DNA from: CAYFQV01 sp964654185
GTDB taxonomy: Bacteria; Spirochaetota; Spirochaetia; DSM-27196; PWMO01
DNA: 43,061 nucleotides
Assembly: GCA_964654185.1 (NCBI GenBank)
Contig: CAZZIE010000018.1
Coordinates: 1-43,061, forward strand
Direction: 5' to 3'
Shown one piece after another: positions 16,037 to 23,661 of this stretch. How positions within the stretch are numbered: position 1 is the stretch's first letter; every line of letters starts with the position of its first letter. A model generated the notes under the pieces. The model was given only the letters and a program-made list of their open reading frames with translations, was not told the origin of the DNA and did no database searches. Both the position numbers and the translations under genes were made by a program.

Positions 16037-16062
16037 GGACACCCCCGGTGCCGGGGATGTCC
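16037..16062. other. Stem-loop between xylA and xylB
   Basis: GGACACCCCCGG (16037-16048) and CCGGGGATGTCC (16051-16062) form a 12-pair stem with one mismatch and a two-base loop. It lies 30 bases after the xylA stop and 23 bases before the xylB start region. There is no T run on the downstream side, so a processing or stability element, giving more xylA than xylB, fits better than a terminator. Confidence 0.6.
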
Positions 16063-16091
16063 GTCCGATAGCCATCTATTCTACAAAGATT

Positions 16092-17405
16092 CTAGAGATA
16101 TCTGTTGATGATGCCTTCGAGCATTTCGCGCCGACCCGAGGCGTTCTCGATCTGGTCGTGCTCCATTGCGTAAGTCTCCAACTCCTTGAAGCCCACCTTC
16201 TCTTCGACGATCTGTTTGCCGATGCCGCTCTGGTAGCTGGCGTAGCGGTCCGCAACGAAGTCCTCGATCTCACGGCTTTCCAGCAGCGAATGGGCCGCCT
16301 TCAGGGCGCGCGCGTAGGTATCCATGGAAGCGATGTGCGCCATGAAGATATCGTCGGGGTGGAAGGAGGCGCGCCGAAGCTTCGCGTCGAAGTTCATGCC
16401 ACCGGGAGCAATGCCGCCGTTCTTCAGCACCTCGTAGAGCATGAGGACGCCCTCGTAGAGGTTGGTGTTGAGCTGGTCGGTGTCCCACCCCAGGAGATAA
16501 TCGCCCTGATTGACGTCCAGGCTGCCGAGGAGTCCGTTGACCCGGGCAAAGTGGATCTCGTGCTGGTAGCTGTGGCCGGCCAGGATGGCGTGGTTCTGCT
16601 CAATGTTGATCTTGAAGCGATCCGCAAGGCCATAGTGGCGCAGGAAACCGGTGACCGCGGCGGCGTCGAAATCGTACTGGTGAGCCGTCGGTTCCTTGGG
16701 CTTCGGCTCGACGAGGAGTTGTCCGGTGAAGCCGATCTCCTGCGCGTAGTCCGCAGCCATACGCAGGAACCGCGCCATGTTGTCGAGCTCGAGCTTCATG
16801 TCGGTGTTCAGGAGCGTATCGTAGCCTTCCCGGCCACCCCAGAAGACGTAGTTCAGCCCGCCGAGCTCCAGGGTAACCTCCATGGCCTTCTTGACCTGGG
16901 CCGCTGCGTAGGCAAAGACGTCTGCGTTGTTCGAGGTGGCTGCGCCATGGACGTAGCGGGGGTGGAAGAAGAGACGCGCGGTACCCCAGAGCAGCCTGGT
17001 TCCGCTCGCCCTCATCATGTCCTTCGCAACGCCGATTATGGTGTCCAGGTTCTCGTTCGTCTTCTTCAGGGTGTCGCCTTCCGGCGCGATGTCCCTGTCG
17101 TGGAAACAGAAGAAGGGAAGCTGCAGCTTCTCGGTGATCTCGAAGGTCGCGCGCATCCGCGCCTTCGCCTGCTCCAGCGGATCCGAGATGGAGAGCCAGG
17201 GCCGAATGTTCGTGCCGGTGCCGAAGGGATCCGCACCGGTCCCGGTCAGGGTGTGCCAGTACGCCAGAGAGAAGCGAAGATGCTCCTCCATGGTTTTGTC
17301 GCCGACTTTCTCGGTCGGGTTGTAGAACTTGAATGCCAGGGGATTCCGGGATTCCGGTCCCTCGTAGGGAATCTTCGGAATGTCGGGAAAGAACTCGTTG
17401 ATCAT
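16092..17405 (-). CDS. xylA: Xylose isomerase
   Basis: Metal-dependent (Mg, Mn or Co) isomerase turning D-xylose into D-xylulose in the cytoplasm; it also acts on glucose. The 437-residue length is normal for the class II enzyme. The active-site pair His102 and Asp105 is seen in FCFHDRDIAPEG. The metal and substrate regions LNYVFWGGREGYD, LLVEPKPKEPTAHQYDFD, FKINIEQNHAILAGHSYQHE and the DYLLGWDTDQ block near the C-terminus are all intact. ATG 17405 follows GGAGGTTCACC and gives the usual N-terminus (MINEFFPDIPKIPYEG). It is the first gene of a xylA-xylB-akr run. No xylose transporter or XylR regulator gene is next to it, so uptake and control must be encoded elsewhere. Confidence 0.97.
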   Translation of the reverse strand: MINEFFPDIPKIPYEGPESRNPLAFKFYNPTEKVGDKTMEEHLRFSLAYWHTLTGTGADPFGTGTNIRPWLSISDPLEQAKARMRATFEITEKLQLPFFCFHDRDIAPEGDTLKKTNENLDTIIGVAKDMMRASGTRLLWGTARLFFHPRYVHGAATSNNADVFAYAAAQVKKAMEVTLELGGLNYVFWGGREGYDTLLNTDMKLELDNMARFLRMAADYAQEIGFTGQLLVEPKPKEPTAHQYDFDAAAVTGFLRHYGLADRFKINIEQNHAILAGHSYQHEIHFARVNGLLGSLDVNQGDYLLGWDTDQLNTNLYEGVLMLYEVLKNGGIAPGGMNFDAKLRRASFHPDDIFMAHIASMDTYARALKAAHSLLESREIEDFVADRYASYQSGIGKQIVEEKVGFKELETYAMEHDQIENASGRREMLEGIINRYL

Positions 17406-17424
17406 GGTGAACCTCCGAGAGGCC

Positions 17425-17453
17425 ATGGTAAGGCGAATCGGGACGGTGCGCAA
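17425..17453 (-). promoter_or_regulatory. Candidate xylA promoter
   Basis: On the minus strand TTGCGC (17453-17448), 17 bases and TACCAT (17430-17425) precede the xylA ribosome site by a short distance. A competing weaker pair (TTGGTA, 19 bases, TAGGTT) lies about 50 bases further upstream. I see no clear XylR-type palindrome in the 241-base gap. Confidence 0.4.
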
Positions 17454-17646
17454 CGAGACGGCCCGGAGATTCGGGAGAACCTAGAACCCAGGAAACAGGA
17501 ACTACCAAGTGGTGCCGGAATTGTTGATAGGCACAGATGCCGGCCACACGCCGGCGGACCGGACGTGCGGCCGATGAGGCGGGAATGCGACCGGCGGCGC
17601 GAGAAAGTGAACCGCTGGACGACCGCGTGGCCGCCGGTGCGGCGAG

Positions 17647-18384
17647 TCAGCGAGCGGTGAACACCACCGTCACGGCTTCCCGGAACTCCAGCTCGCCCGG
17701 AGAGACGCCGCCGCTCCCGCCCCTGCCGAGGGGCTGAACGCTCTCGAAGAGACCGGGCGACGCCTGCTGGTTTGTTGATATCGACTGAATACCCACGATT
17801 GACATGCCCTGGGCGGTGGCGATCTCCTCGGCCTTGCGACGGGCATCCTCGAGAGCGGCAATGCGCGCCTGATCATGCCGCGCGGCGCTGTCGCTCACCC
17901 CGAACTGTATGCCCCAGAGCTCGGTCGCTCCCGCGTCGGTAGCAGTTGAGATCACCGCATCCAGGCGTTCCAGATCGGCGAGATCGATCCGGAGGCCCGT
18001 CGTTGCAACGTAGCGGGTCTCCGTGGGCTGTTGATCGGGCCCGGTGGGGTAGCGCTCGGTGTGCATGTTGTAATGCGTCGTCTGGATCTTGCGCTCCGGG
18101 ATTCCGAGCGCCCGCAGCGCCTCCTGCACCGATTCGCTTCTCGCACGGCTCTCGTTCAGCACTTCCCCGGGCGAGGTTCCGACCACCTGCACACCGACGC
18201 TGAAGACCGCCTTGTCGGGGACGCCTACGACGGTACCGACGCCGGTGACGGTGAGTGTGGTAGAGTGACTCTGCACGCCTCCCGACGCGCTTCCTCCCGC
18301 CGTCTCACCGGCTCCTGCGCCGAAGGCCGCACTTACAACGATTACGCAGATTGCGGCTACCAGACCAGATACCTTGAGTTTCAT
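17647..18384 (-). CDS. Periplasmic SIMPL-domain (DUF541) protein
   Basis: A 245-residue exported protein of the SIMPL/YggE family (PF04402). It has a signal peptide (VSGLVAAICVIVVSAAFGAGA), the family's opening strand TLTVTGVGTVVGVPDKAVFSVGV, the conserved VGIQ region and many small beta segments; EELAT-like helices (AALEDARRKAEEIATAQGM) come before the C-terminal strands. The family assembles into periplasmic or outer-membrane rings in some bacteria and is linked to stress tolerance, but its biochemical role is not settled. ATG 18384 has AGGAGGAAGCTGA just before it. It diverges from the patatin gene and precedes xylA by 241 bases; there is no obvious functional tie to xylose use. Confidence 0.9.
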   Translation of the reverse strand: MKLKVSGLVAAICVIVVSAAFGAGAGETAGGSASGGVQSHSTTLTVTGVGTVVGVPDKAVFSVGVQVVGTSPGEVLNESRARSESVQEALRALGIPERKIQTTHYNMHTERYPTGPDQQPTETRYVATTGLRIDLADLERLDAVISTATDAGATELWGIQFGVSDSAARHDQARIAALEDARRKAEEIATAQGMSIVGIQSISTNQQASPGLFESVQPLGRGGSGGVSPGELEFREAVTVVFTAR

Positions 18385-18423
18385 TCAGCTTCCTCCTGAG
18401 GTTGAGTCTTCCTGTGTTGTGGA

Positions 18424-18447
18424 GCCGCTCCCGGCTTGCGGAGCGGC
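18424..18447. other. Perfect 8-bp stem-loop in the leader region upstream of the SIMPL gene
   Basis: GCCGCTCC (18424-18431) and GGAGCGGC (18440-18447) with an eight-base loop. It sits about 40 bases upstream of the SIMPL start. It could be a 5' leader structure of that gene or a terminator-like insulator between the divergent genes. Confidence 0.4.
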
Positions 18448-18521
18448 TTGGGCATAGTCTACCACGCCGAAGGTGTCTTCAACCTTGCGACGATTCATCC
18501 ACCGGCTTCATCTGCACCGGC

Positions 18522-18550
18522 TTGTTGGTACGCCGAAAGTCTCGTAGGCT
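18522..18550 (+). promoter_or_regulatory. Candidate promoter of the patatin-like gene
   Basis: TTGTTG, 17 bases, TAGGCT. It predicts a start near 18557, just ahead of the GGAGGAG ribosome site at 18561. The match to consensus is modest. Confidence 0.35.
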
Positions 18551-18574
18551 GTGACTCTCTGGAGGAGAATCGCA

Positions 18575-19543
18575 GTGCCACGTCGAATCGTTTTCACCCT
18601 CAGCGGAGGAGCCGCCTTCGGATACGCCCATGTCGGTGTCCTGAAGTTCTTTGAAGAGCAGCGCATTCACCCGACGGCAATCGTGGGTACCTCCATGGGC
18701 GCGATAGTCGGGGCGCTTTACGCATACGGCTACGACTCGACGCAACTCGAGGAGATCTCATCGCAGGTGCGCAGTCGCGAGCTGGTTCGACTGTTCTTTC
18801 CCTCCTTTCCCCGGGGCGGCATCATCGACACGAACGGAATCCGGGACTTCTTCCAGAGCTTGATCGGTGATGTGCGCATTGAGGACCTCCCCATTCCGTA
18901 CCGAAGCGTCGCGGTGGACGTCATGAGCGGTGAGGAGATCGTCTTCGATCGTGGCCCCCTGGTGGACGCCGTCATGGCGTCCATGTCGATTCCCGGCATC
19001 TTCAAACCCTACAAACTCTTCGGGCGCTACCTCGTGGACGGCGGCCTGCTGAACAACCTGCCCTGGGACATCGGGAACGAGTTCGGCCGGGTCAACATCC
19101 TGGTCAACGTGGTGCCGACGCGAGAGCACCACGAGCGGCGGAGGCAGCTCGCCTCCGAGTTGGGCGCGGAGCACGTTCAAGCACCCGAGCACTCGGAGCT
19201 TCCGGACCGCATGCAGACGGGGGACTTCCGCCGGGGCATTCAGGATCTCATACGACGTTTTCGAGAGCGGGACCAGTTCTCCCTGCAGGAACTGGCGAAC
19301 AGCCTGGGCCGAAAGGAACGGGACAACGAAGGCCCGGGCATCGCGGACGTCGTGACCAACGTCCTGGCCATCTTCAACGACAATCTCCAGCCGCCCTCGG
19401 GCGGACTGTTTCGCAGAATCATCTATCTCGAGCCGCGGCTTTCGGGATACTATCCGAGTGATTTTCACAAGGCGGCCGACCTCGTCGAAGAGGGCTATCA
19501 GACCGCCGTCCGAAGTGCCAGGGCCCTGAGAAGAATCTCATAG
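18575..19543 (+). CDS. Patatin-like phospholipase
   Basis: A 322-residue patatin-family serine lipase (RssA/NTE type) that hydrolyses phospholipids or acyl esters with a Ser-Asp dyad. The oxyanion-hole motif SGGAAFGYAHVGVL is at residues 10-23, the nucleophile elbow GTSMG holds Ser40, and the dyad Asp (about residue 155) is in YLVDGGLLNNLPWD. No signal peptide is visible, so it is probably cytoplasmic or peripheral on the inner membrane. GTG 18575 is chosen because GGAGGAG lies seven bases before it and translation then begins right before the first strand (VPRRIVFTLSGG). The open frame from 18551 adds eight unlikely residues. It stands 158 bases before the ATP-grasp gene on the same strand and may or may not be co-transcribed. 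Confidence 0.9.
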   Translation: MPRRIVFTLSGGAAFGYAHVGVLKFFEEQRIHPTAIVGTSMGAIVGALYAYGYDSTQLEEISSQVRSRELVRLFFPSFPRGGIIDTNGIRDFFQSLIGDVRIEDLPIPYRSVAVDVMSGEEIVFDRGPLVDAVMASMSIPGIFKPYKLFGRYLVDGGLLNNLPWDIGNEFGRVNILVNVVPTREHHERRRQLASELGAEHVQAPEHSELPDRMQTGDFRRGIQDLIRRFRERDQFSLQELANSLGRKERDNEGPGIADVVTNVLAIFNDNLQPPSGGLFRRIIYLEPRLSGYYPSDFHKAADLVEEGYQTAVRSARALRRIS

Positions 19544-19701
19544 GCGGCGTGCCGCCGAGGCGTGCCCGCTGAGACGCGACACCCGAGGCGCGGTGTTTGC
19601 GACTCGATACGAGTCGGCACCGCGAGTCCGCACCGGCCCCGGTAGACCGTGACGATACGCATGGACCCGACACATATTGACCCAGGAGGAGCTCTCGAGA
19701 C

Positions 19702-21048
19702 ATGAAACGCAATATCTTCGTTCTGGGACTGGACGAGTTCAACCACACCCTCCTGGCTTCGCTGCCGCGGGCGGAGGAGTATGAGTTCCACGCGGCTCTC
19801 ACTTTCGACGAGATCCGGCGAGACGACGACTTCCGGGCTCTGGAGCTTCTCGATCTGGCTCGCTCACGCCTGCACGAGTTTGAGGGCCGATTGGACGGGA
19901 TCATTGCGTTCTTCGACTTTCCCGTCACCACCATGCTTCCCATCCTCTGCCGCGAGTTCGGCCTCCCGGGCCCATCCCTGGAGGCGGTGCTGAAGTGCGA
20001 GCACAAGTACTGGAGCCGACTGGAGCAGCAGCAGGTCGCCTCCAACGCGGTCCCGCAGTTCTACGCCTTCGATCCCTTCGATGAAGCCTTTCTGGAGAAG
20101 ACGCCGCTCCTCTTCCCCTTCTGGATCAAGCCGGCCAAGTCGTTCCGAAGCTATCTCTCCTATCGGATCAACGAGGCGAGCGACTTCGTCACCGCAATCA
20201 CGTCGGTTCGCGAGCACATCGACCGGATCGCCGACTCCTTCGCGCCCCTGATGGAAGGGGTTGCCGTGCCGGCGGAGGTTGCCGCGTACGGAGGACGCTG
20301 CTGCATTGCGGAGAGTCCGCTGTCGGGACAGCAGTGCACCCTGGAGGGCTACGTCTTTGAGGACAGGGTCGAAGTTTACGGTGTGGTGGATTCCGTGCAG
20401 GAATCCGACCGGTCCTCGTTCTCCCGGTATGAGTACCCGTCTCGTCTCCCCGCCTACGTCCAGGAGGCCATGAAGGAGGTGGCGCGAAAGGTCATGTCCC
20501 AGATCGGGTACAGCAACGCAACCTTCAACATGGAGTTCTTCTACAATCAGACCGATGATCGGGCGTACCTGCTGGAGATCAATCCGCGCCTTTCGCAGTC
20601 TCACGGATACCTTTTTCAGCAGATAGACGGCACCGCGCACCATCAGGTCATGGTCGACCTCAGTATGGGGCGGGAGCCGGACTTTCCCCAGGGGCGCGGC
20701 AGGCACAGCCACGCTGCCAAGTTCATGTTGCGCTACCACGAGGATGGTGTCGTGACACAGGTACCAAGCGCAAAGGAGATCGAGGCGGTTTACGCCATGT
20801 ATCCCGACTCCGTGATAGACGTACTGGTAGGTCCCGGTCAGCGCCTCTCAAAGCTGCGTAACCAGGACAGTTACAGCTACGAGGTTGCAGACATCTACGT
20901 GGCGGCGGACTCCGAGTCGGAGCTCCTGGAGCAGTACGCTCGCATCACGGAGATGCTCACCTTCACGGTGGTCTCAGCAATGGAGACCTTTGAGCAGGCG
21001 GCGGCGGATATCTCGGACTTCGCCCGGAACGAGGTCATTCCGGAGTAG
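19702..21048 (+). CDS. ATP-grasp domain protein, substrate unknown
   Basis: A 448-residue soluble protein with a three-part ATP-grasp layout. It has a Rossmann-like pre-domain (RNIFVLGLDEFNHTLL, then RLDGIIAFFDFPVTTMLPILCREFGLPGPS), an ATP-binding lid (WSRLEQQQ, then PFWIKPAKSFRSYLSYRI) and the Mg-binding end ATFNMEFFYN with YLLEINPRLSQSHGY. This layout is that of carboxylate-amine or thiol ligases such as biotin carboxylase, PurT/PurK relatives and L-amino-acid ligases. A tail of about 100 residues follows the catalytic core. ATG 19702 follows an AGGAGGAG ribosome site (about 19682-19689). The neighbours (a patatin upstream, a small membrane protein converging downstream) do not reveal a pathway. 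I do not recognise the subfamily. Confidence 0.85.
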   Translation: MKRNIFVLGLDEFNHTLLASLPRAEEYEFHAALTFDEIRRDDDFRALELLDLARSRLHEFEGRLDGIIAFFDFPVTTMLPILCREFGLPGPSLEAVLKCEHKYWSRLEQQQVASNAVPQFYAFDPFDEAFLEKTPLLFPFWIKPAKSFRSYLSYRINEASDFVTAITSVREHIDRIADSFAPLMEGVAVPAEVAAYGGRCCIAESPLSGQQCTLEGYVFEDRVEVYGVVDSVQESDRSSFSRYEYPSRLPAYVQEAMKEVARKVMSQIGYSNATFNMEFFYNQTDDRAYLLEINPRLSQSHGYLFQQIDGTAHHQVMVDLSMGREPDFPQGRGRHSHAAKFMLRYHEDGVVTQVPSAKEIEAVYAMYPDSVIDVLVGPGQRLSKLRNQDSYSYEVADIYVAADSESELLEQYARITEMLTFTVVSAMETFEQAAADISDFARNEVIPE

Positions 21049-21050
21049 GC

Positions 21051-21071
21051 GGCGCCGGTGAAGCCGGCGCC
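21051..21071. terminator. Bidirectional hairpin between ATP-grasp and membrane-protein genes
   Basis: GGCGCCGG (21051-21058) and CCGGCGCC (21064-21071) with a five-base loop. It fills the 31-base gap between two convergent stops. No T run is present. Confidence 0.45.
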
Positions 21072-21079
21072 GGGGACGG

Positions 21080-21481
21080 TTAGAGGATCACCGCGGCGGG
21101 GACGAGGAAGTGAATCAGACCGGTTGCCATGGCAAGAATGCCAAGGGGCAGCTTGTAGTATGCCGACAGTGCGCGAACCTTCTCGGTTTCCTGAGTCGCG
21201 CCTTTCTGGTGGGCCCAGAGCTCGGCTCCAAGGGCCAGGCCGATGGCGATTCCAACCAGCGCGGGCAGCAGATCGCCGGCTACGGCAACGCTATCCCCCG
21301 GTGCACGTACAAAGAGCTTGATGACACCGGTTATGGCGGCGACGGCGCCGACACCTATTCGAACCCAACGTTTTCCAAGAGTCTGGCGGACCAGACGTGC
21401 GTTCGCGTCCGGGGTGCCCCAGCCGAGGGCGGCTCCCCCAAGAATCAACGACAGGACGCTCAACAGGTAGAATTGAAGCAT
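21080..21481 (-). CDS. Small integral membrane protein of unknown function
   Basis: A 133-residue protein with four predicted membrane segments: FYLLSVLSLILGGAALGWG, IGVGAVAAITGVIKLFV, LLPALVGIAIGLALGAELW and LPLGILAMATGLIHFLVPAAV. Two short charged loops (VRQTLGKRW, then HQKGATQETEKVRALS) separate them. There is no signal cleavage site or enzyme motif. ATG 21481 is preceded by GGAGGATTC, a good ribosome site. It diverges from rlmN and converges tightly on the ATP-grasp gene. I do not recognise the family; the size and topology resemble uncharacterised spirochaete membrane proteins. Confidence 0.75.
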   Translation of the reverse strand: MLQFYLLSVLSLILGGAALGWGTPDANARLVRQTLGKRWVRIGVGAVAAITGVIKLFVRAPGDSVAVAGDLLPALVGIAIGLALGAELWAHQKGATQETEKVRALSAYYKLPLGILAMATGLIHFLVPAAVIL

Positions 21482-21624
21482 GAATCCTCCTGAGATAGAC
21501 AGTACGTCCGGCCACGCAGCAGGTCAAGCTCGACCTTCGCGGCCTCCAGGCGGGGCCGCGCCCGTCTCCACCTTTGAGGCTTCCGGGCGGCTCCGACGTA
21601 AGAAGGCTCCGACGGAAGGCGGCT

Positions 21625-21654
21625 TTGACCGGGAAGTCTGCAAATGAGTAGGGT
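21625..21654 (+). promoter_or_regulatory. rlmN promoter, abutting the start codon
   Basis: TTGACC, 18 bases, TAGGGT. The -10 ends 12 bases before the rlmN ATG, which has no Shine-Dalgarno, so the mRNA would be nearly leaderless. Confidence 0.5.
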
Positions 21655-21666
21655 ATCGACATCGGC

Positions 21667-22800
21667 ATGAACAACTCACCACGCACGACACGACCGAGTC
21701 TGTACGGAGCAACGATCGAGGAGTTGCGCGACCTGGCTGAAGATCTCGGCGCACCCCGGCATACGGCAACTCAGATCAGCGAGTGGCTCTATCGGCACCA
21801 CGCGGACTCCTTCGAGGAGATGTCCAACCTGAAGAAAAGCGTCCGGGAGGAGCTCTCGAATCGGTACGGCGTCGCTCCGACGAAGCCGGAACGCGTCACG
21901 GAAGATCCCGATGGGACACGCAAGTACCTCTTCGAGACCGAGTCGGGTCACCTCATTGAAACGGCAGTCATCCCCCAGGGATCTCGACTTACGCTCTGCC
22001 TGTCGTCCCAGGCCGGGTGTGCCCGGGGATGTCGGTTCTGCGCGACCGCGGCGCAGGGTCTGCAGGCAAACCTCTCGGTGAGGGACATCCTGAATCAGTA
22101 TCGCAGCATTCCGGAGCGGGATGGGATCACCAACATCGTGTTCATGGGGATGGGTGAGCCCCTGGACAACGTCGACGCAGTCATGACGGCCATTCGCATC
22201 CTTACGGAGCCCTGGGGCTACGGCATGAGCTCGCGGAGGATCACGCTGAGCACATCCGGCGGTCGGACCGCCCTGGAGCGTGTCCTCGCCGAGACATCGG
22301 TCCACATTGCCGTGAGCGTACACACGCCCTTTCCGGATGAGCGCGCCGAGCTGGTACCGGGCGAACGCGCCTTCCCGCTCCAAGACACCCTCGACCTCCT
22401 GGCATCTACCCCGCGCAGCTCCTTCCGGAAGGTTACCCTCGAGTACGTCGTGTTGCCGGGGGCCAACGACTCCAGGCGTCACGCCGAAGCCCTGGCGAAA
22501 CGAAGCCGAAGTCTCGGAGCAACCATCAACGTGATCCCCTACAACCCGACATCTCCCGAGCCCATCCGGGCGGGTACGCCGGGGCGGGCGGGTACGCCGG
22601 CCCGAGCGGACACGCCGCAGCCGGCCGGAGACCCGGTCCGGGCGGCGGAGCAGTTCACCGCGCTTCTCGCCGATCGGGGCGCGGCGGTCACGCTGCGACG
22701 GTCGCGCGGGCAACGCATCGCCGCGGCGTGCGGCATGCTGAGCACCGCCGCGTACCGGCAACGCCGTCAGCCGTCGCCGACCTCAACTCCGGGCGCATAG
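21667..22800 (+). CDS. rlmN: 23S rRNA (adenine2503-C2)/tRNA methyltransferase RlmN
   Basis: Radical SAM enzyme that methylates C2 of A2503 in 23S rRNA and A37 of some tRNAs through a methyl-cysteine intermediate. The 377-residue protein has the N-terminal helical domain (LYGATIEELRDLAEDLG), the iron-sulfur motif C118-ARG-C122-RF-C125, FMGMGEPLDN, the SVHTPFPDERAELVP block and the mechanistic cysteine Cys355 in AAACGML. The usual FCATGKQGF reads FCATAAQGL here. ATG 21667 is the only start that keeps the conserved N-terminus; it has no Shine-Dalgarno. A four-unit 18-base minisatellite lengthens the loop after NVIPYNP. The last 34 bases overlap the 3' end of the opposite gene. Cfr is less likely, since the C-terminal block fits RlmN. 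Confidence 0.95.
   Translation: MNNSPRTTRPSLYGATIEELRDLAEDLGAPRHTATQISEWLYRHHADSFEEMSNLKKSVREELSNRYGVAPTKPERVTEDPDGTRKYLFETESGHLIETAVIPQGSRLTLCLSSQAGCARGCRFCATAAQGLQANLSVRDILNQYRSIPERDGITNIVFMGMGEPLDNVDAVMTAIRILTEPWGYGMSSRRITLSTSGGRTALERVLAETSVHIAVSVHTPFPDERAELVPGERAFPLQDTLDLLASTPRSSFRKVTLEYVVLPGANDSRRHAEALAKRSRSLGATINVIPYNPTSPEPIRAGTPGRAGTPARADTPQPAGDPVRAAEQFTALLADRGAAVTLRRSRGQRIAAACGMLSTAAYRQRRQPSPTSTPGA
22564..22635 (+). repeat. 18-base minisatellite inside rlmN
   Basis: Four 18-base units encode the hexapeptides IRAGTP, GRAGTP, ARADTP and QPAGDP. The first two units are near identical at the DNA level (GGGCGGGTACGCCG shared). It falls in a surface loop after the NVIPYNP strand, where other RlmN proteins have a short variable loop. 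Confidence 0.8.
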
Positions 22801-23555
22801 AAGTAGTCATCGAAGCTCATGCGGATGTCGAAGACGCGCTGGAACATGAGCAGCCCCGCCTGAACGTCGAACTCCATGGTGCGCAACCGCCACTCACCGT
22901 CCTCGGTTTCGAAACGGTAGACGTAGCCGAACTCCTGGAGGAAGACCACGGGCGGGTCGAGGCTGCTCTCGAGAAGGAGAGGTTCCCCGGAGTTCGCGGC
23001 GATCCAGACCGTGCCTTCAGCACGGGCGTTCTCGTTGGGCCGGTGGGTGAACTCGAAGGCTACGGTGCGTTGCCCGCCGACGACGCGTGTCCGGTCGGTA
23101 CGGCGGTAGTCGACGTAGGCCTGCTGGTCCGGGTCAAAGATGCTCGTGTACACCGGCACGAACCCGTCGGACGCCGACTCGGTCTCTTCCCGACTGCCCG
23201 TAGGAGGACCGAAGGAGCGGTTGCTCTCGGGGTTCTCTCGCCGCTCCTCCGTGATGTCCTCACCGTCCCGGACAACCGATACCAGCTCGGACTCGAGCTC
23301 ACCGTCATCCGCCAGATACTGACGTGTGACGGTAACCTCTTCGTGGCGGAGATTGCCCCGCCCGTCGTACTCCAGGGTCCGGACCGTGATCAGCCGCGGC
23401 TGCCACTCGGCGTTCTGCTGATAGACGGTAATGGCCTGCTGCCACAGAGGATCCTCCGCAGTCAGCGCGTCGACACTGTCGGCACCCACACCGACGAGGA
23501 CGGCAACAAGGAGTACCGGGAGGAACGTGATGATCACTTCTCTACGTCCGGTCAT
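22767..23555 (-). CDS. Secreted beta-rich protein, LolA/outer-membrane-lipoprotein-sorting-like
   Basis: A 262-residue exported protein: signal peptide MTGRREVIITFLPVLLVAVL, and a mature part dominated by short amphipathic strands (TVRTLEYDGRGNLRHEEVTV, AFEFTHRP, GTVWIAANSGEPLLLESSLD, YRFETEDGEWRLRTMEFDV). The pattern of a half-barrel with a W-I-A-x-x-x-G-E-P-L segment resembles LolA-like 'outer membrane lipoprotein-sorting' proteins, a family often found beside RND exporters. That family call is an inference. ATG 23555 follows AAGGGGG; the longer frame upstream is unlikely because it crosses the promoter. It is divergent from the tetR-adaptor-RND operon across a 106-base gap holding paired promoters and a TetR-type box, so joint control is likely. 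Its 3' end overlaps rlmN by 34 bases. Confidence 0.75.
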   Translation of the reverse strand: MTGRREVIITFLPVLLVAVLVGVGADSVDALTAEDPLWQQAITVYQQNAEWQPRLITVRTLEYDGRGNLRHEEVTVTRQYLADDGELESELVSVVRDGEDITEERRENPESNRSFGPPTGSREETESASDGFVPVYTSIFDPDQQAYVDYRRTDRTRVVGGQRTVAFEFTHRPNENARAEGTVWIAANSGEPLLLESSLDPPVVFLQEFGYVYRFETEDGEWRLRTMEFDVQAGLLMFQRVFDIRMSFDDYFYAPGVEVGDG

Positions 23556-23562
23556 AACCCCC

Positions 23563-23637
23563 TTAATATACCGATGATTTCGCGTTCGTCGACACGTTGC
23601 GGCCGCCGGCGCACTGCAGTATATTAAACGAGCGTTC
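23563..23637. promoter_or_regulatory. Divergent promoter and TetR-type operator region
   Basis: A 9-base inverted pair TTAATATAC (23563-23571) and GTATATTAA (23619-23627) places a TATATT -10 box facing each way. For the rightward gene, TTGCGG lies 17 bases before its -10. Overlapping the right end is AACGAGCGTT (23627-23636), a short palindrome of the AACG-NN-CGTT form seen in many TetR operators. Confidence 0.55.
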
Positions 23638-23661
23638 ATTCCGTTATCCCAAGAGGCGCCG

